Assembly (NCBI GenBank): GCA_020850735.1
Contig: JADZEE010000051.1
Span: forward strand, 1 to 64,000
Direction: 5' to 3'
Length of the DNA: 64,000 bases
Source: Gammaproteobacteria bacterium
Lineage (GTDB): Bacteria > Pseudomonadota > Gammaproteobacteria > JADZEE01
In this document: in pieces, positions 53,447 through 61,014 of the stretch
Position numbering within the stretch: position 1 is the first letter of the stretch
How the letters are laid out: the number at the start of each line of letters is the position of its first letter
Translations under genes and position numbers: made by a program
Notes under the pieces: model-generated
Databases searched by the model: none
The model's input: the letters and a program-made list of their open reading frames with translations, nothing else
Told to the model about the DNA's origin: nothing

Positions 53447-53919
53447 CGGGCGACGTCATACAGGATGTCACGGATGACGCCGGTGGCGACGTCGACGAGG
53501 ATGACGTCGCCGCCGACCAGGACCCGCTCGGTGCCTGCAGGCGGCGCGCCGAGCTGCTCTTCGAGCGCGGGCGGGAGCTCGCGTTGTTCGAGTCCGGGTG
53601 GAAGCCGGCCTTTTTTCTGCAAGTGCCGGCTCAAGCCCGGCGGCAGATCTGCGCGGCGGGCGAGCCCGGGCGGCATCTGCTTGTGCTTGCCGCTCGCTTT
53701 TTCCTTTCCGTCCTGGCGGTGTTGGTCGGCACCCGGCGCCGCTGCATCGTCGGGCTGCGGGTGATCGGCATACCAGCGTGCGATGCCCTGGCGTTCCAGC
53801 TCCGTAAAGCCGGCATCGACCGCGGCGCGTACGGCGGCGCCCACTGCCGAGTCGGCCGCGGCCGCGCCGCGCGCGGTCGCGAGCACCAGCAGGGTGATGA
53901 CGAGGATCGACGTGCGCAT
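53443..53919 (-). CDS. Exported CigR-family-like protein
   Basis: The 158-residue protein has a signal peptide (SILVITLLVLATARGAAA) and AGGAG before the ATG. The C-terminal half has repeated PPGL motifs (MPPGLARRADLPPGLSRHL, GRLPPGLEQRELPPALEEQL) and ends VLVGGDVILVDVATGVIRDI plus LYDVAR. This is the pattern of CigR/RcnB-like periplasmic proteins (named for a Salmonella anti-virulence regulator). The role is unknown. It follows the SCO1-MauG fusion gene by 34 bp and is probably in the same operon. Confidence 0.8.
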   Translation of the reverse strand: MRTSILVITLLVLATARGAAAADSAVGAAVRAAVDAGFTELERQGIARWYADHPQPDDAAAPGADQHRQDGKEKASGKHKQMPPGLARRADLPPGLSRHLQKKGRLPPGLEQRELPPALEEQLGAPPAGTERVLVGGDVILVDVATGVIRDILYDVAR

Positions 53920-53953
53920 GGGGATTCTCCTGCGTGGATGGCGCCGCGAGCGT

Positions 53954-55930
53954 TCAGTCGCGGTCGCCGACGGGCGCGGCGAAGGCGTCGGCGACGAGCG
54001 TGTCGATATTGTCACCCGTCAGGTTTTCGAGAAACGCGACGAGATCGTCTTTTTCCTGCGCCGTGAGACCGAGCGCACGGATACGTGGATCGAGCAGTTC
54101 GTTGGCGACACCGCCCCGATCGTAGAACTCGATCACGGCGCGCAAAGTGGTGATAGATCCGTCGTGCATGTAGGGCGCCGTCAGGGCCACGTTGCGCAGG
54201 CTCGGCGTGCGGTAGCGCCAGCGATCGGCCGGGTCCAGGGTGATCTCGTAGGCACCGAGATCGGCCGGCACCGGTGAGGTCGCAGCGGCGACCACCTGCG
54301 GGTCCAGCGTCAGCCAGGTGCCGGGCGCGACCAGTACGCGTCTGTCGGTCGTGTTCGCGCCCATGCTGCGGGCGTAGCCGATCCCGGTGTTGTGCAGGTC
54401 GTCATCGGTGAACAAGGCGTAGTCGGGTCCGATCAGATGGCAGGCGCTGCATCCGCCCTTGCCGGTAAATACGTCGTAGCCGCGCCGGGCCGCCGCCGGC
54501 ATGGCCGCCTCGTCCTTGCCGTAGTACCAGCGATCGAAGGGGCTGCCGCCCGACACCAGCGTGCGCTCGTAGCTGGCAATCGCGGCGCCGACCGTGGCCA
54601 TGCTCGGCCCCGCCCCGTCGAACGCGGCGGCGAACAATTCCGCGTAGTCCGCCAATGCCGCGATCTTGTCGAGCAGGTAGCCGACCGCGGGATTGCCCAT
54701 CTCGTTGGCAGCGAGCAGCGGACCCCAGATCTGCTGCTCCAGCCGGCGTTCGCGACCGTCGTGGAACAGCCGCGTCCGGTAGCCGACGTTGTAGAGCGTG
54801 GGCGCATTGCGGCGCACGCTGCGACCCTCGATGCCGATGGCCGTGGATAGCTCGTTGCTGGTGAATCCCTGCTCGGGGATGTGACACATGGCGCAGGAAA
54901 TCGTGTCGTTGTGCGACAGTCGGCGGTCGTAAAAAAGCCTGCGCCCGAGCGCGATCCTGGCGGCGGTCGGCGGGTTGTCGTCCGGGGCCGTCAACGGCGG
55001 CAAGCCCGCTGGCGGCCTGGTGAGCGCGGCGCCGAGATCGGCGGCCCGGCCGCGGCGATGACCGAGCGCCTGCGAACGGGTGCGGTAACTGTCCTGCTCG
55101 TAGCCGCGTTTGTCGTCGCCGGCGCCATCCACGCGCGCGGAGCTGCGCTCGGGCACTGTTCGCGCCGCTTCGGTGTCGGCGAACAGCACCGTGCGGACGT
55201 CGTTGACGAGCGTGTCCACGTGCAGGAACGAGGTGCTGTAAATGTTGCGGATTCGGCGGGCGTCGTCGATGAGGAAAACGCGCAGGATGTGTGAGATGGA
55301 GCCGAGCGATGCGCCGTCGGGGCCGACATCGTTGACCAGTGACTGGCCATAGGCCGCCAGGATCGGAGCCAGCGCCCGCGCCGAGGCGCCGGTGAGGAAT
55401 TGCCAGTCGCCCGCGCGTCGGTAGGCGCGGGCATAAGCGGCCATGACGGCCGGGGTGTCGCGGCCGGGATCGAAGGACAGGCTGAGCAGCCGGACCCGGT
55501 CGCGCAATTCGGGCAGGGCGGCGATGCGGTCCTGCACCTGGCCGAGGACGTAGGAAGCGAGCGGACAACCGTCGGCGTCCGCGCAGTGGGTGTAGATGAA
55601 CGACAGCAGCACGAGGCGGCCGTCGAACAACTCGTGCAGGCGTCGCGTCCGGCCCAGTTCGTCGAGCACCGTGCCGTCCGCGGCGGCACCCAGCACGGGC
55701 AGGGTGTAGGTACCGGCTGGCGGAGCGGTGAACGCAGCCGGGGCGTAACCCGGCGGCGCGACCACTGCGGGGTGATCGCTGCCGTCGGAACCGCCGTGTG
55801 CGTATGCGCCGGCGACCACGGCCAGCACGAGCGCGGTGACGCACGCCGGCGCCGCGACCGCACGTGCACCGGTCCTGGCCACGGCCGATTGCCCGGGGGT
55901 GCGCCTCAACCCGAGCGCGGCCGCATCCAT
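53954..55930 (-). CDS. SCO1/SenC - di-heme cytochrome c peroxidase (MauG-like) fusion
   Basis: The 658-residue protein carries a signal peptide (CVTALVLAVVAGAYA). Residues 65-255 form a SCO1/SenC thioredoxin-fold copper-chaperone domain with FIYTHCADADGCPLA, Cys116 and Cys122 (a CX5C spacing, wider than the classical CX3C), and His214. Residues 300-650 are a bacterial di-heme cytochrome c peroxidase/MauG domain with heme motifs SCAMCH (346-350) and CSACHL (494-498), and EQGFTSNELSTAIGIEGR. The neighbours, a methanethiol-oxidase-like gene upstream and a CigR-like gene downstream, suggest maturation of MtoX. The ATG at 55930 has only a weak ribosome-binding site. Confidence 0.87.
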   Translation of the reverse strand: MDAAALGLRRTPGQSAVARTGARAVAAPACVTALVLAVVAGAYAHGGSDGSDHPAVVAPPGYAPAAFTAPPAGTYTLPVLGAAADGTVLDELGRTRRLHELFDGRLVLLSFIYTHCADADGCPLASYVLGQVQDRIAALPELRDRVRLLSLSFDPGRDTPAVMAAYARAYRRAGDWQFLTGASARALAPILAAYGQSLVNDVGPDGASLGSISHILRVFLIDDARRIRNIYSTSFLHVDTLVNDVRTVLFADTEAARTVPERSSARVDGAGDDKRGYEQDSYRTRSQALGHRRGRAADLGAALTRPPAGLPPLTAPDDNPPTAARIALGRRLFYDRRLSHNDTISCAMCHIPEQGFTSNELSTAIGIEGRSVRRNAPTLYNVGYRTRLFHDGRERRLEQQIWGPLLAANEMGNPAVGYLLDKIAALADYAELFAAAFDGAGPSMATVGAAIASYERTLVSGGSPFDRWYYGKDEAAMPAAARRGYDVFTGKGGCSACHLIGPDYALFTDDDLHNTGIGYARSMGANTTDRRVLVAPGTWLTLDPQVVAAATSPVPADLGAYEITLDPADRWRYRTPSLRNVALTAPYMHDGSITTLRAVIEFYDRGGVANELLDPRIRALGLTAQEKDDLVAFLENLTGDNIDTLVADAFAAPVGDRD

Positions 55931-56036
55931 ACGCCAGCCGGAACCCGGTGGTGCTTGTGACGGCACTGCGCTACACGCGCGCCCGTCCGGGCCGGTCCGC
56001 ACGAACCGATCCGCGGCAATACGGTACCGGGACCGT

Positions 56037-57407
56037 TCAGCGCAACGCGGCAACCGCGTCTGGCTGCTGCCCGGTCGCGTACAGGGCACGCGCACCGAAG
56101 CGCATCTGGTGTGGTCTGCCGAGCTTCGCCGCGGTGAAGTCGATGCTGAACGCCGGCGTGAGTTTGCCGCCCACCCAGTTGTAGGCCTTGAAATATTGCA
56201 GATCGCCTTCTTGCGCCGCCGCCTGGGTCTTGTCCCAGTTGCCGAGCAGCGAGGAGGTGAAGTACACGCGCTTGCCATCCCAGCTCTGCGACACCATGTT
56301 GACCTGCGCGCCGATCTTCTCCGTATAGATCTCCTTGGGCTGGAACGGATCGGAGACGTCGAAAAGACGCGCCGTACCGTCGTTCCAGGTGTCCACCCAC
56401 AGCAGCCGGTCATCGGCCGAGATGGAGATGTCCACCGGCAGCGGGATCTTGCTGGCGTCGCCGATGTCGGCCACGGCCTGCGCCTGCCACTGGCCGGTGT
56501 CGGTGCGGTGGATCAGCCAGATCTTCGACGTCAGCGCCGTGGTCGTGAAGCAGTAGTCGTGCTGGGCGCCCCATGCGCAACGCACTTCCAGTGGTGCGCC
56601 GGGCACATCGAGCACCTGTCTGGGCTTGCGGCTGTGCAGATCCCAGATCGCCACCGTGTTGCCGAAGCGCTTCATCGCTTCCGGATCGGCCATCATCTTG
56701 CCGAGGTCCATCATGTAGTTGTTCCAGCCGGTGAACGAGGAGGTCACCATGACGTTCAGGCGCGGCTGCGCGCGCACGTCGTAGCCGTAACCGTCCGCAT
56801 AGGCGCCGCTCTTGACCGCGCCCTGGAGGTTGTCGTCGGTCGGCATCCAGTAGGTCGCGACATACTCGCCGTCATTGGTGTATTCGACCATGGCCGTGCG
56901 GCCACCGTGATCCTTGTTGTTCGACAGTCCGGTGATCAGCATGCGCCCCGGCAGGGCGTAATGCGTGTGCGGACCCACCACGCCACCGCTCCTGGCGGTG
57001 AAGTCCGCGACGGTTTTCGCGAGCCTGGGTGCCGCCGGATCGCTGTGAATGTCGAAGACGAAAATCTTGTTGGTGTCCAGCCCCCCCGCCCACAGGTAGC
57101 GGCGGTCGTCGGTGAGCCCGGAATGGTGCGCCTCGTTGCGGCCGCCGACGGACAGCGTGTGGATCACCTGGCCGTAGCTGGCGGAAGCCGGGTTCACGTC
57201 GATCGTCACGAGCTTGTCCTGCTCGTCGCCGAGGCCGCTCTGGCCCAGCGTCCACACGTAGACGTAGTCCTCCTGGCCGACGATCTTGGCCATATAGGGT
57301 GACAGGCAGGTTTCATCGGCGGCGGCAGGCAGCCCCGCCGCGAGCACCAGGACCGCGCCGATCGCGGCAGTCCCCCGGCGAATGAACGTGATCGTGCTGG
57401 TATCCAT
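56037..57407 (-). CDS. mtoX: Methanethiol oxidase / selenium-binding-protein family
   Basis: The 456-residue protein of the SBP56 family has a signal peptide (GTAAIGAVLVLAAGLPAAA) and a GGGAGGGG ribosome-binding site before the ATG at 57407. Beta-propeller segments are GRNEAHHSGLTDDRRYLWAG, GPHTHYALPGRMLITGLSNN, MVTSSFTGWNNYMMDL and PVDISISADDRLLWVDTWND. Conserved His residues (HH, HTH) fit copper binding. MtoX oxidises methanethiol to formaldehyde, sulfide and peroxide, and its known genes neighbour SCO1 and MauG genes, exactly as here. The activity is inferred from the family and context. Confidence 0.85.
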   Translation of the reverse strand: MDTSTITFIRRGTAAIGAVLVLAAGLPAAADETCLSPYMAKIVGQEDYVYVWTLGQSGLGDEQDKLVTIDVNPASASYGQVIHTLSVGGRNEAHHSGLTDDRRYLWAGGLDTNKIFVFDIHSDPAAPRLAKTVADFTARSGGVVGPHTHYALPGRMLITGLSNNKDHGGRTAMVEYTNDGEYVATYWMPTDDNLQGAVKSGAYADGYGYDVRAQPRLNVMVTSSFTGWNNYMMDLGKMMADPEAMKRFGNTVAIWDLHSRKPRQVLDVPGAPLEVRCAWGAQHDYCFTTTALTSKIWLIHRTDTGQWQAQAVADIGDASKIPLPVDISISADDRLLWVDTWNDGTARLFDVSDPFQPKEIYTEKIGAQVNMVSQSWDGKRVYFTSSLLGNWDKTQAAAQEGDLQYFKAYNWVGGKLTPAFSIDFTAAKLGRPHQMRFGARALYATGQQPDAVAALR

Positions 57408-57486
57408 GTTGCCCCTCCCGCGCCCCGGGCGCTGTCTGGATAAGTACGTGGCCATTGTACGGTCGCCGCCCCCCGATCCAAACCCG

Positions 57487-57510
57487 AAACCGGGGTCAGA
57501 CTCGCATTTC
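57487..57510 (-). repeat. 24-bp dispersed motif, copy 2
   Basis: The inverse-oriented copy of the motif at 32673-32696, with one mismatch (GAAATGCGAGTCTGACCCCG plus GTTT on the minus strand). It lies in the 201-bp gap (57408-57608) between the mtoX start and the membrane-protein 3' end; nothing else stands out there. Confidence 0.65.
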
Positions 57511-57608
57511 GCCCGCTGGTCGGGGCGGATCGGAATTGGCGAGCCAGGCGCGCCCGTGGCACGGATCGCACGCCGGGACCGCCGGACGACCGCGGATGGT
57601 GCGGCGCG

Positions 57609-58904
57609 TCAGGTTTGTGCGCGCGGGGAGGGTCGCGGCCCGGCGCGCCGGTAGCGGCCGTAACGGACTGCGCCGAGGGCGAGATTGAAGCCGAGCAGAA
57701 CGTTCGCGGCGGCATAGACGCCCGCCGCCACGCGAACCAGGACGGGCCACGCCAGCGCGCCCAGCAGCAGGACCAGTGCGGCCAGGTGCAAGCCGAGCTG
57801 CGCGCGCGCGTAGCCGTCGTCGATGAATTCGTGCATGTGCCGGCCGCGGATGCCGGCACGTTGCAGATGCAGCCAGGCGAGGAACGGTACGATCTTGTAG
57901 AGCATGCCGTTGATGACCGACTGCGCGAAGCCGATCAGTACGAGGATCCCGATCGCGATATCGGTCGCCGGCGCGGCCGCGACGCCGCCCGCAGCGCGCG
58001 CCGACCACAAGCCGATTGCCGCCAGCAGGCACACCATAGCCGCGCGCCAGTAGCTGAAGGTGACGTCGGCGATGCGCCGCCGGCGGCGACTCTGGAGCAC
58101 GAGGGTAGTCAGCGCGAAAGCGGCGAAGCCGATGCCGATCGCGGCCTCGGCGAGGTCGACGAGCACGTCGGGCAACCGACTGAGCGCGTGCGCCGACCAC
58201 ACGACGAGCAGCGCGAACAACGTGATGCCCAGGACACGCTGGAGAATGCGCGGATACGATGGTGTCACCTGGAACATGGGCACGACCTGGTAGGCGACAC
58301 CGGTCACCAGCAGACCGATCCAGCCGAGCAACCCCCAGCCGGCATGCAGCGAAATCAGATCGACAGGCAGGCCTGGCAGCGCGAAGCCGCTGCGCCGGGT
58401 GGCGAGGGTGACGCCCAGCGTCAGGGTCACGAGCAGGGCGACGAGCGCCAGTGCAATCGTCGTGCTGCTCGGTCCGCGTGCCGGGGAGCGCAGCAGCGCA
58501 ATCGTTGCCGCGAGCAGGAACACCACGAATCCGGCGGCGAGCAACGCCGCGGCGTGGACCGACGCCACGGGTGCGCCCGCGAATGCGGCCGCGAGGGCGG
58601 CGCAGCCGCCGGCGAGCGCAACGTGCACGAATGCGGCCACCATGCGCGGGCGCGGGAAGGTGCCGCCGCACAACACGGGGATGATCTGGAACAGCACGCC
58701 CAGCATGACCATGGCGGCGAATCCGAGCGTGAGCAGATGGGTGACGGCGAGCAGCCACGGCGATGCGGAGTGGCTGAGGGCGGCCGGGCCCGCCGCGGCG
58801 AGCACGAGGCCGGCGGCGATGGCGAATACCGGCGCAGTGAGCAGGAACCGCAGCGGTACCGACAACGTTGGCGTGTAATCGAACGACAGGTTGGCGTTGT
58901 GCAC
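57609..58904 (-). CDS. Polytopic membrane protein, heme-copper-oxidase-subunit-I-like / NnrS-like
   Basis: The 431-residue protein has about twelve hydrophobic segments, such as FLLTAPVFAIAAGLVLAAAG, THLLTLGFAAMVMLGVLFQI and LHAGWGLLGWIGLLVTGVAY. Single histidines lie within or at the ends of segments (VTHLLTLG, SLHAGWG, YKIVPFLAWLHLQ), which could bind heme or metal. It resembles the membrane proteins often seen beside hemerythrin and DUF2249 genes and is loosely related to NnrS/NorB-like proteins. It is the last gene of a module with DUF2249, hemerythrin and ferritin-like genes, suggesting a role in NO or low-oxygen physiology. Confidence 0.75.
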   Translation of the reverse strand: MHNANLSFDYTPTLSVPLRFLLTAPVFAIAAGLVLAAAGPAALSHSASPWLLAVTHLLTLGFAAMVMLGVLFQIIPVLCGGTFPRPRMVAAFVHVALAGGCAALAAAFAGAPVASVHAAALLAAGFVVFLLAATIALLRSPARGPSSTTIALALVALLVTLTLGVTLATRRSGFALPGLPVDLISLHAGWGLLGWIGLLVTGVAYQVVPMFQVTPSYPRILQRVLGITLFALLVVWSAHALSRLPDVLVDLAEAAIGIGFAAFALTTLVLQSRRRRRIADVTFSYWRAAMVCLLAAIGLWSARAAGGVAAAPATDIAIGILVLIGFAQSVINGMLYKIVPFLAWLHLQRAGIRGRHMHEFIDDGYARAQLGLHLAALVLLLGALAWPVLVRVAAGVYAAANVLLGFNLALGAVRYGRYRRAGPRPSPRAQT

Positions 58905-58928
58905 GGCGGGCGCGTCGCGGTCTGTGTA

Positions 58929-59192
58929 TCAGCGCGCGCGCGCGTTCGCGCCGGTGTCCGCGTCCGCATCGCCCGCACGCCAGATCAGGATCTCGAAGCC
59001 TGGCGGATCCCGGTCCTGCATCCGCCAGGCGTAACCGAGCGCCTCGAGCTCCGGCAGCAGCGGCCACGGCTGGCGATGGATCAACACGCACAGCCAGTCG
59101 CCCGGGGACAAGGACTCCAGGGCCGTCAGGATGCGTTCCATCGGCTCCGGCGGCGGCAGATCGCTGACGTCGAGCAGGATCTCCCCGGACAT
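58929..59192 (-). CDS. DUF2249 protein
   Basis: The 87-residue protein is a small alpha/beta domain: LLDVSDLPPPEPMERILTAL, LSPGDWLCVLIHRQPWPLLP, ELEALGYAWRM and FEILIWRAG, the pattern of DUF2249/TusA-like folds without the TusA catalytic Cys (the Cys in DWLCV is not in that position). DUF2249 genes commonly accompany hemerythrins and nitrite/NO-related genes. It lies 17 bp after the hemerythrin gene and 24 bp before the membrane protein gene. Confidence 0.85.
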   Translation of the reverse strand: MSGEILLDVSDLPPPEPMERILTALESLSPGDWLCVLIHRQPWPLLPELEALGYAWRMQDRDPPGFEILIWRAGDADADTGANARAR

Positions 59193-59209
59193 CCCCTGCC
59201 GTTCCTCGA

Positions 59210-59644
59210 TCAGGCTTCGATGCGGGCGCGGGCGTCGGCCGCGTGCGCCTCGTCCATGAGCTCGTCGGCGAGGGCGTACACGATCTGCTCCTCCTTCATG
59301 TTGTGCTGCTGCATGAGCACGAGCAGGGTCTCGGCAACGCCGAGGAAGGTGCGCTCGTCGCCGGTGTCGGCCGCCTGCGCGAGCTCTTCGATCAGCTGAC
59401 GCATCTCCTCGTGCTCCATGCGCATGACTTCGGTGGGGCCGCTCGAGCCGCCGGTGCGGGCTTCGATTCCGGGGAACATCGATTCCTCCTCGGCGAGCAT
59501 GTGCCGCTCGAGCGCCTGCCGGAACTCGCCGAGCAGGCGCCCGGTTTCACTCCAGTCCCCCTTTGCGGCGGCGGCTTCGAGCTCGGCAAAGCGATGGTCG
59601 CACTGGCGGTGGTCGGCGGTAAACGCTTCGGTGATGGTGCTCAT
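59210..59644 (-). CDS. Hemerythrin-domain protein
   Basis: The 144-residue four-helix bundle has diiron ligands visible as DHRQCDHRF, ALERHMLAEEESMFP, VMRMEHEEMRQL and MQQHNMKEEQIVYA, the H...HxxxE...H...HxxxE/D pattern. It could bind O2 or NO, or serve as an iron-repair (YtfE-like) protein; the short length argues for a stand-alone sensing or binding domain. It is part of a four-gene same-strand module. Confidence 0.9.
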   Translation of the reverse strand: MSTITEAFTADHRQCDHRFAELEAAAAKGDWSETGRLLGEFRQALERHMLAEEESMFPGIEARTGGSSGPTEVMRMEHEEMRQLIEELAQAADTGDERTFLGVAETLLVLMQQHNMKEEQIVYALADELMDEAHAADARARIEA

Positions 59645-59666
59645 GTCGGTATCCTCTCAAAGCCTC

Positions 59667-60164
59667 TCAGTCCTGGATGTTCGGCGGGTCCATGTCGGAC
59701 GCTGCGGTGGCTGCCGAACAGCGCTCGATTTCCAATGCGACCAGTCGTATGTGCTCACGTTCGTCGTCGGCGAATTCCATGGCCAGCGCGCGCATGGCCT
59801 CGTCGCCCGCACGCAGCGCCGCGTTCTCGAAGAACGCGCAGGCGCGCTGTTCGTTCAGCCTTGCGAGCTCCAGCGCCTCGCGCGGGGTCAGCAGGTAATG
59901 TACTGCGCCGTAGTCGACCGCCTCGGGCGATTCCGGATCCTGCCACGCATAGTCACCGGGCGCGATCGCCGGCAGCGCCGGTGCGCGCGGATGCGCGCGC
60001 AGCTTGTCCAGATGCAGCGCCTCGATGCGCGCCATGCGCTTGAAGAAGCTCGCGACCGCGGGATTGTTGTGAGTCTGCATCTGCTCGGCGAGCTCGGTAT
60101 AACGAGCCGTCGCCTCGGCTTCGATGGCGATGGCGTGGGCGAGCAGTTCCTCGAGTGTGTCCAT
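59667..60164 (-). CDS. Ferritin-like/rubrerythrin-type diiron protein
   Basis: The 165-residue protein resembles rubrerythrin without the rubredoxin part. IAIEAEATARYTELAEQM (Glu) and SFFKRMARIEALHLDKLRAH (E-x2-H) form helix pair 1 of the diiron site. LARLNEQRACAFFENAAL and FADDEREHIRLVALEIERC (E-x2-H) form the second pair. The start at 60164 is an ATG; the longer frame upstream overlaps the korB 3' end region and is not homologous. It is the first gene of the hemerythrin module and lies 11 bp from korB. Confidence 0.85.
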   Translation of the reverse strand: MDTLEELLAHAIAIEAEATARYTELAEQMQTHNNPAVASFFKRMARIEALHLDKLRAHPRAPALPAIAPGDYAWQDPESPEAVDYGAVHYLLTPREALELARLNEQRACAFFENAALRAGDEAMRALAMEFADDEREHIRLVALEIERCSAATAASDMDPPNIQD

Positions 60165-60175
60165 GCTCCGATCCT

Positions 60176-61012
60176 CTAGAGGCGGAATTGCGCCTCGACG
60201 TCCACGCCCGCGGCGCTCGTGGCACCGACGCTGTATCGGTAGGGTTCGCGTGCGCCCTTGTACAGTACTCCTATGTTGAAGCCATCGTCGGTCATCAGCC
60301 TGCGTGCCGCACGCGCGGCATCGTCGGTAGCCGTCACCGGGGCCGGACGCACGGTGGTCTTCCAGGCCTTCTGGTCCGGACGGAAGGTCACGCACGGGCT
60401 GAGCACCTGGACGAAGGAAAATCCCGGATGCAGCACCGCGTCGACGATGATACGCGTCGTCTGGTTCGGATCACCCGAGAAGGCGCGGGCGACGAAGTTC
60501 GCGCCGGAGGCCAGCGCGATCACCAGCGGGTGAAACGGCGATATGCCGGTTCCACCCGGTGTGAGGGCGCTGTCCCAGTGCGGATCGGTGGTCGGGGAGG
60601 GCTGGCCCTTGGTCATGCCGTAGACCTCGTTGTCCATGACCACGTAGGTGATGTCCGCGTTACGGCGGCAGGCGTGCAGAAAGTGGTTGCCGCCGATGGA
60701 AAAGCCGTCGCCGTCGCCACCCGTGCAGATGACCGTCAGATCCGGGCGCGCGACCTTGACCCCGGTCGCGAGCGCGAGCGCACGGCCGTGCACGCCGTGG
60801 AAGCCGTAGCAGTTCGTATACGCCGGAAAGCGCGACGAGCAACCGATGCCGGAGATGATTGCGACGCGCTCGGGGGGCACGCCGAGCTCGGCCAGCGCAC
60901 GGGTGGCGGCGAGCAGGACGTGGTAGTCGCCGCAGCCGGGACACCAAACCGGCGCGAGCGAGGACTTGAAATCGCTGGCTTTATACGCTTTCGCAGTCGC
61001 AGGGTTGTTCAT
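60176..61012 (-). CDS. korB: 2-oxoacid:ferredoxin oxidoreductase beta subunit (KorB-like)
   Basis: The 278-residue TPP-binding subunit has VWCPGCGDYHVLLAATRAL, ISGIGCSSRFPAYTNCYGFH, HGRALALATGVK, TGGDGDGFSIGGNHFLHACR (GDG-x24-N TPP site) and NEVYGMTKGQPSPTTD, the standard KorB/OorB set. The CPGC, GCSS and LSPCVTF cysteines are consistent with the [4Fe-4S] cluster. The ATG at 61012 is preferred because GGAG precedes it; ATG 61024 would overlap the alpha gene. In an aromatic-degrading context it would regenerate reduced ferredoxin for benzoyl-CoA reductase. Confidence 0.92.
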   Translation of the reverse strand: MNNPATAKAYKASDFKSSLAPVWCPGCGDYHVLLAATRALAELGVPPERVAIISGIGCSSRFPAYTNCYGFHGVHGRALALATGVKVARPDLTVICTGGDGDGFSIGGNHFLHACRRNADITYVVMDNEVYGMTKGQPSPTTDPHWDSALTPGGTGISPFHPLVIALASGANFVARAFSGDPNQTTRIIVDAVLHPGFSFVQVLSPCVTFRPDQKAWKTTVRPAPVTATDDAARAARRLMTDDGFNIGVLYKGAREPYRYSVGATSAAGVDVEAQFRL

Positions 61013-61014
61013 TG

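Noticed and set aside
53954-56413. Longer minus-strand start for the SCO1-MauG gene
   Set aside because: The extra 161 codons overlap the mtoX gene in another frame, and the true signal peptide begins near 55930.
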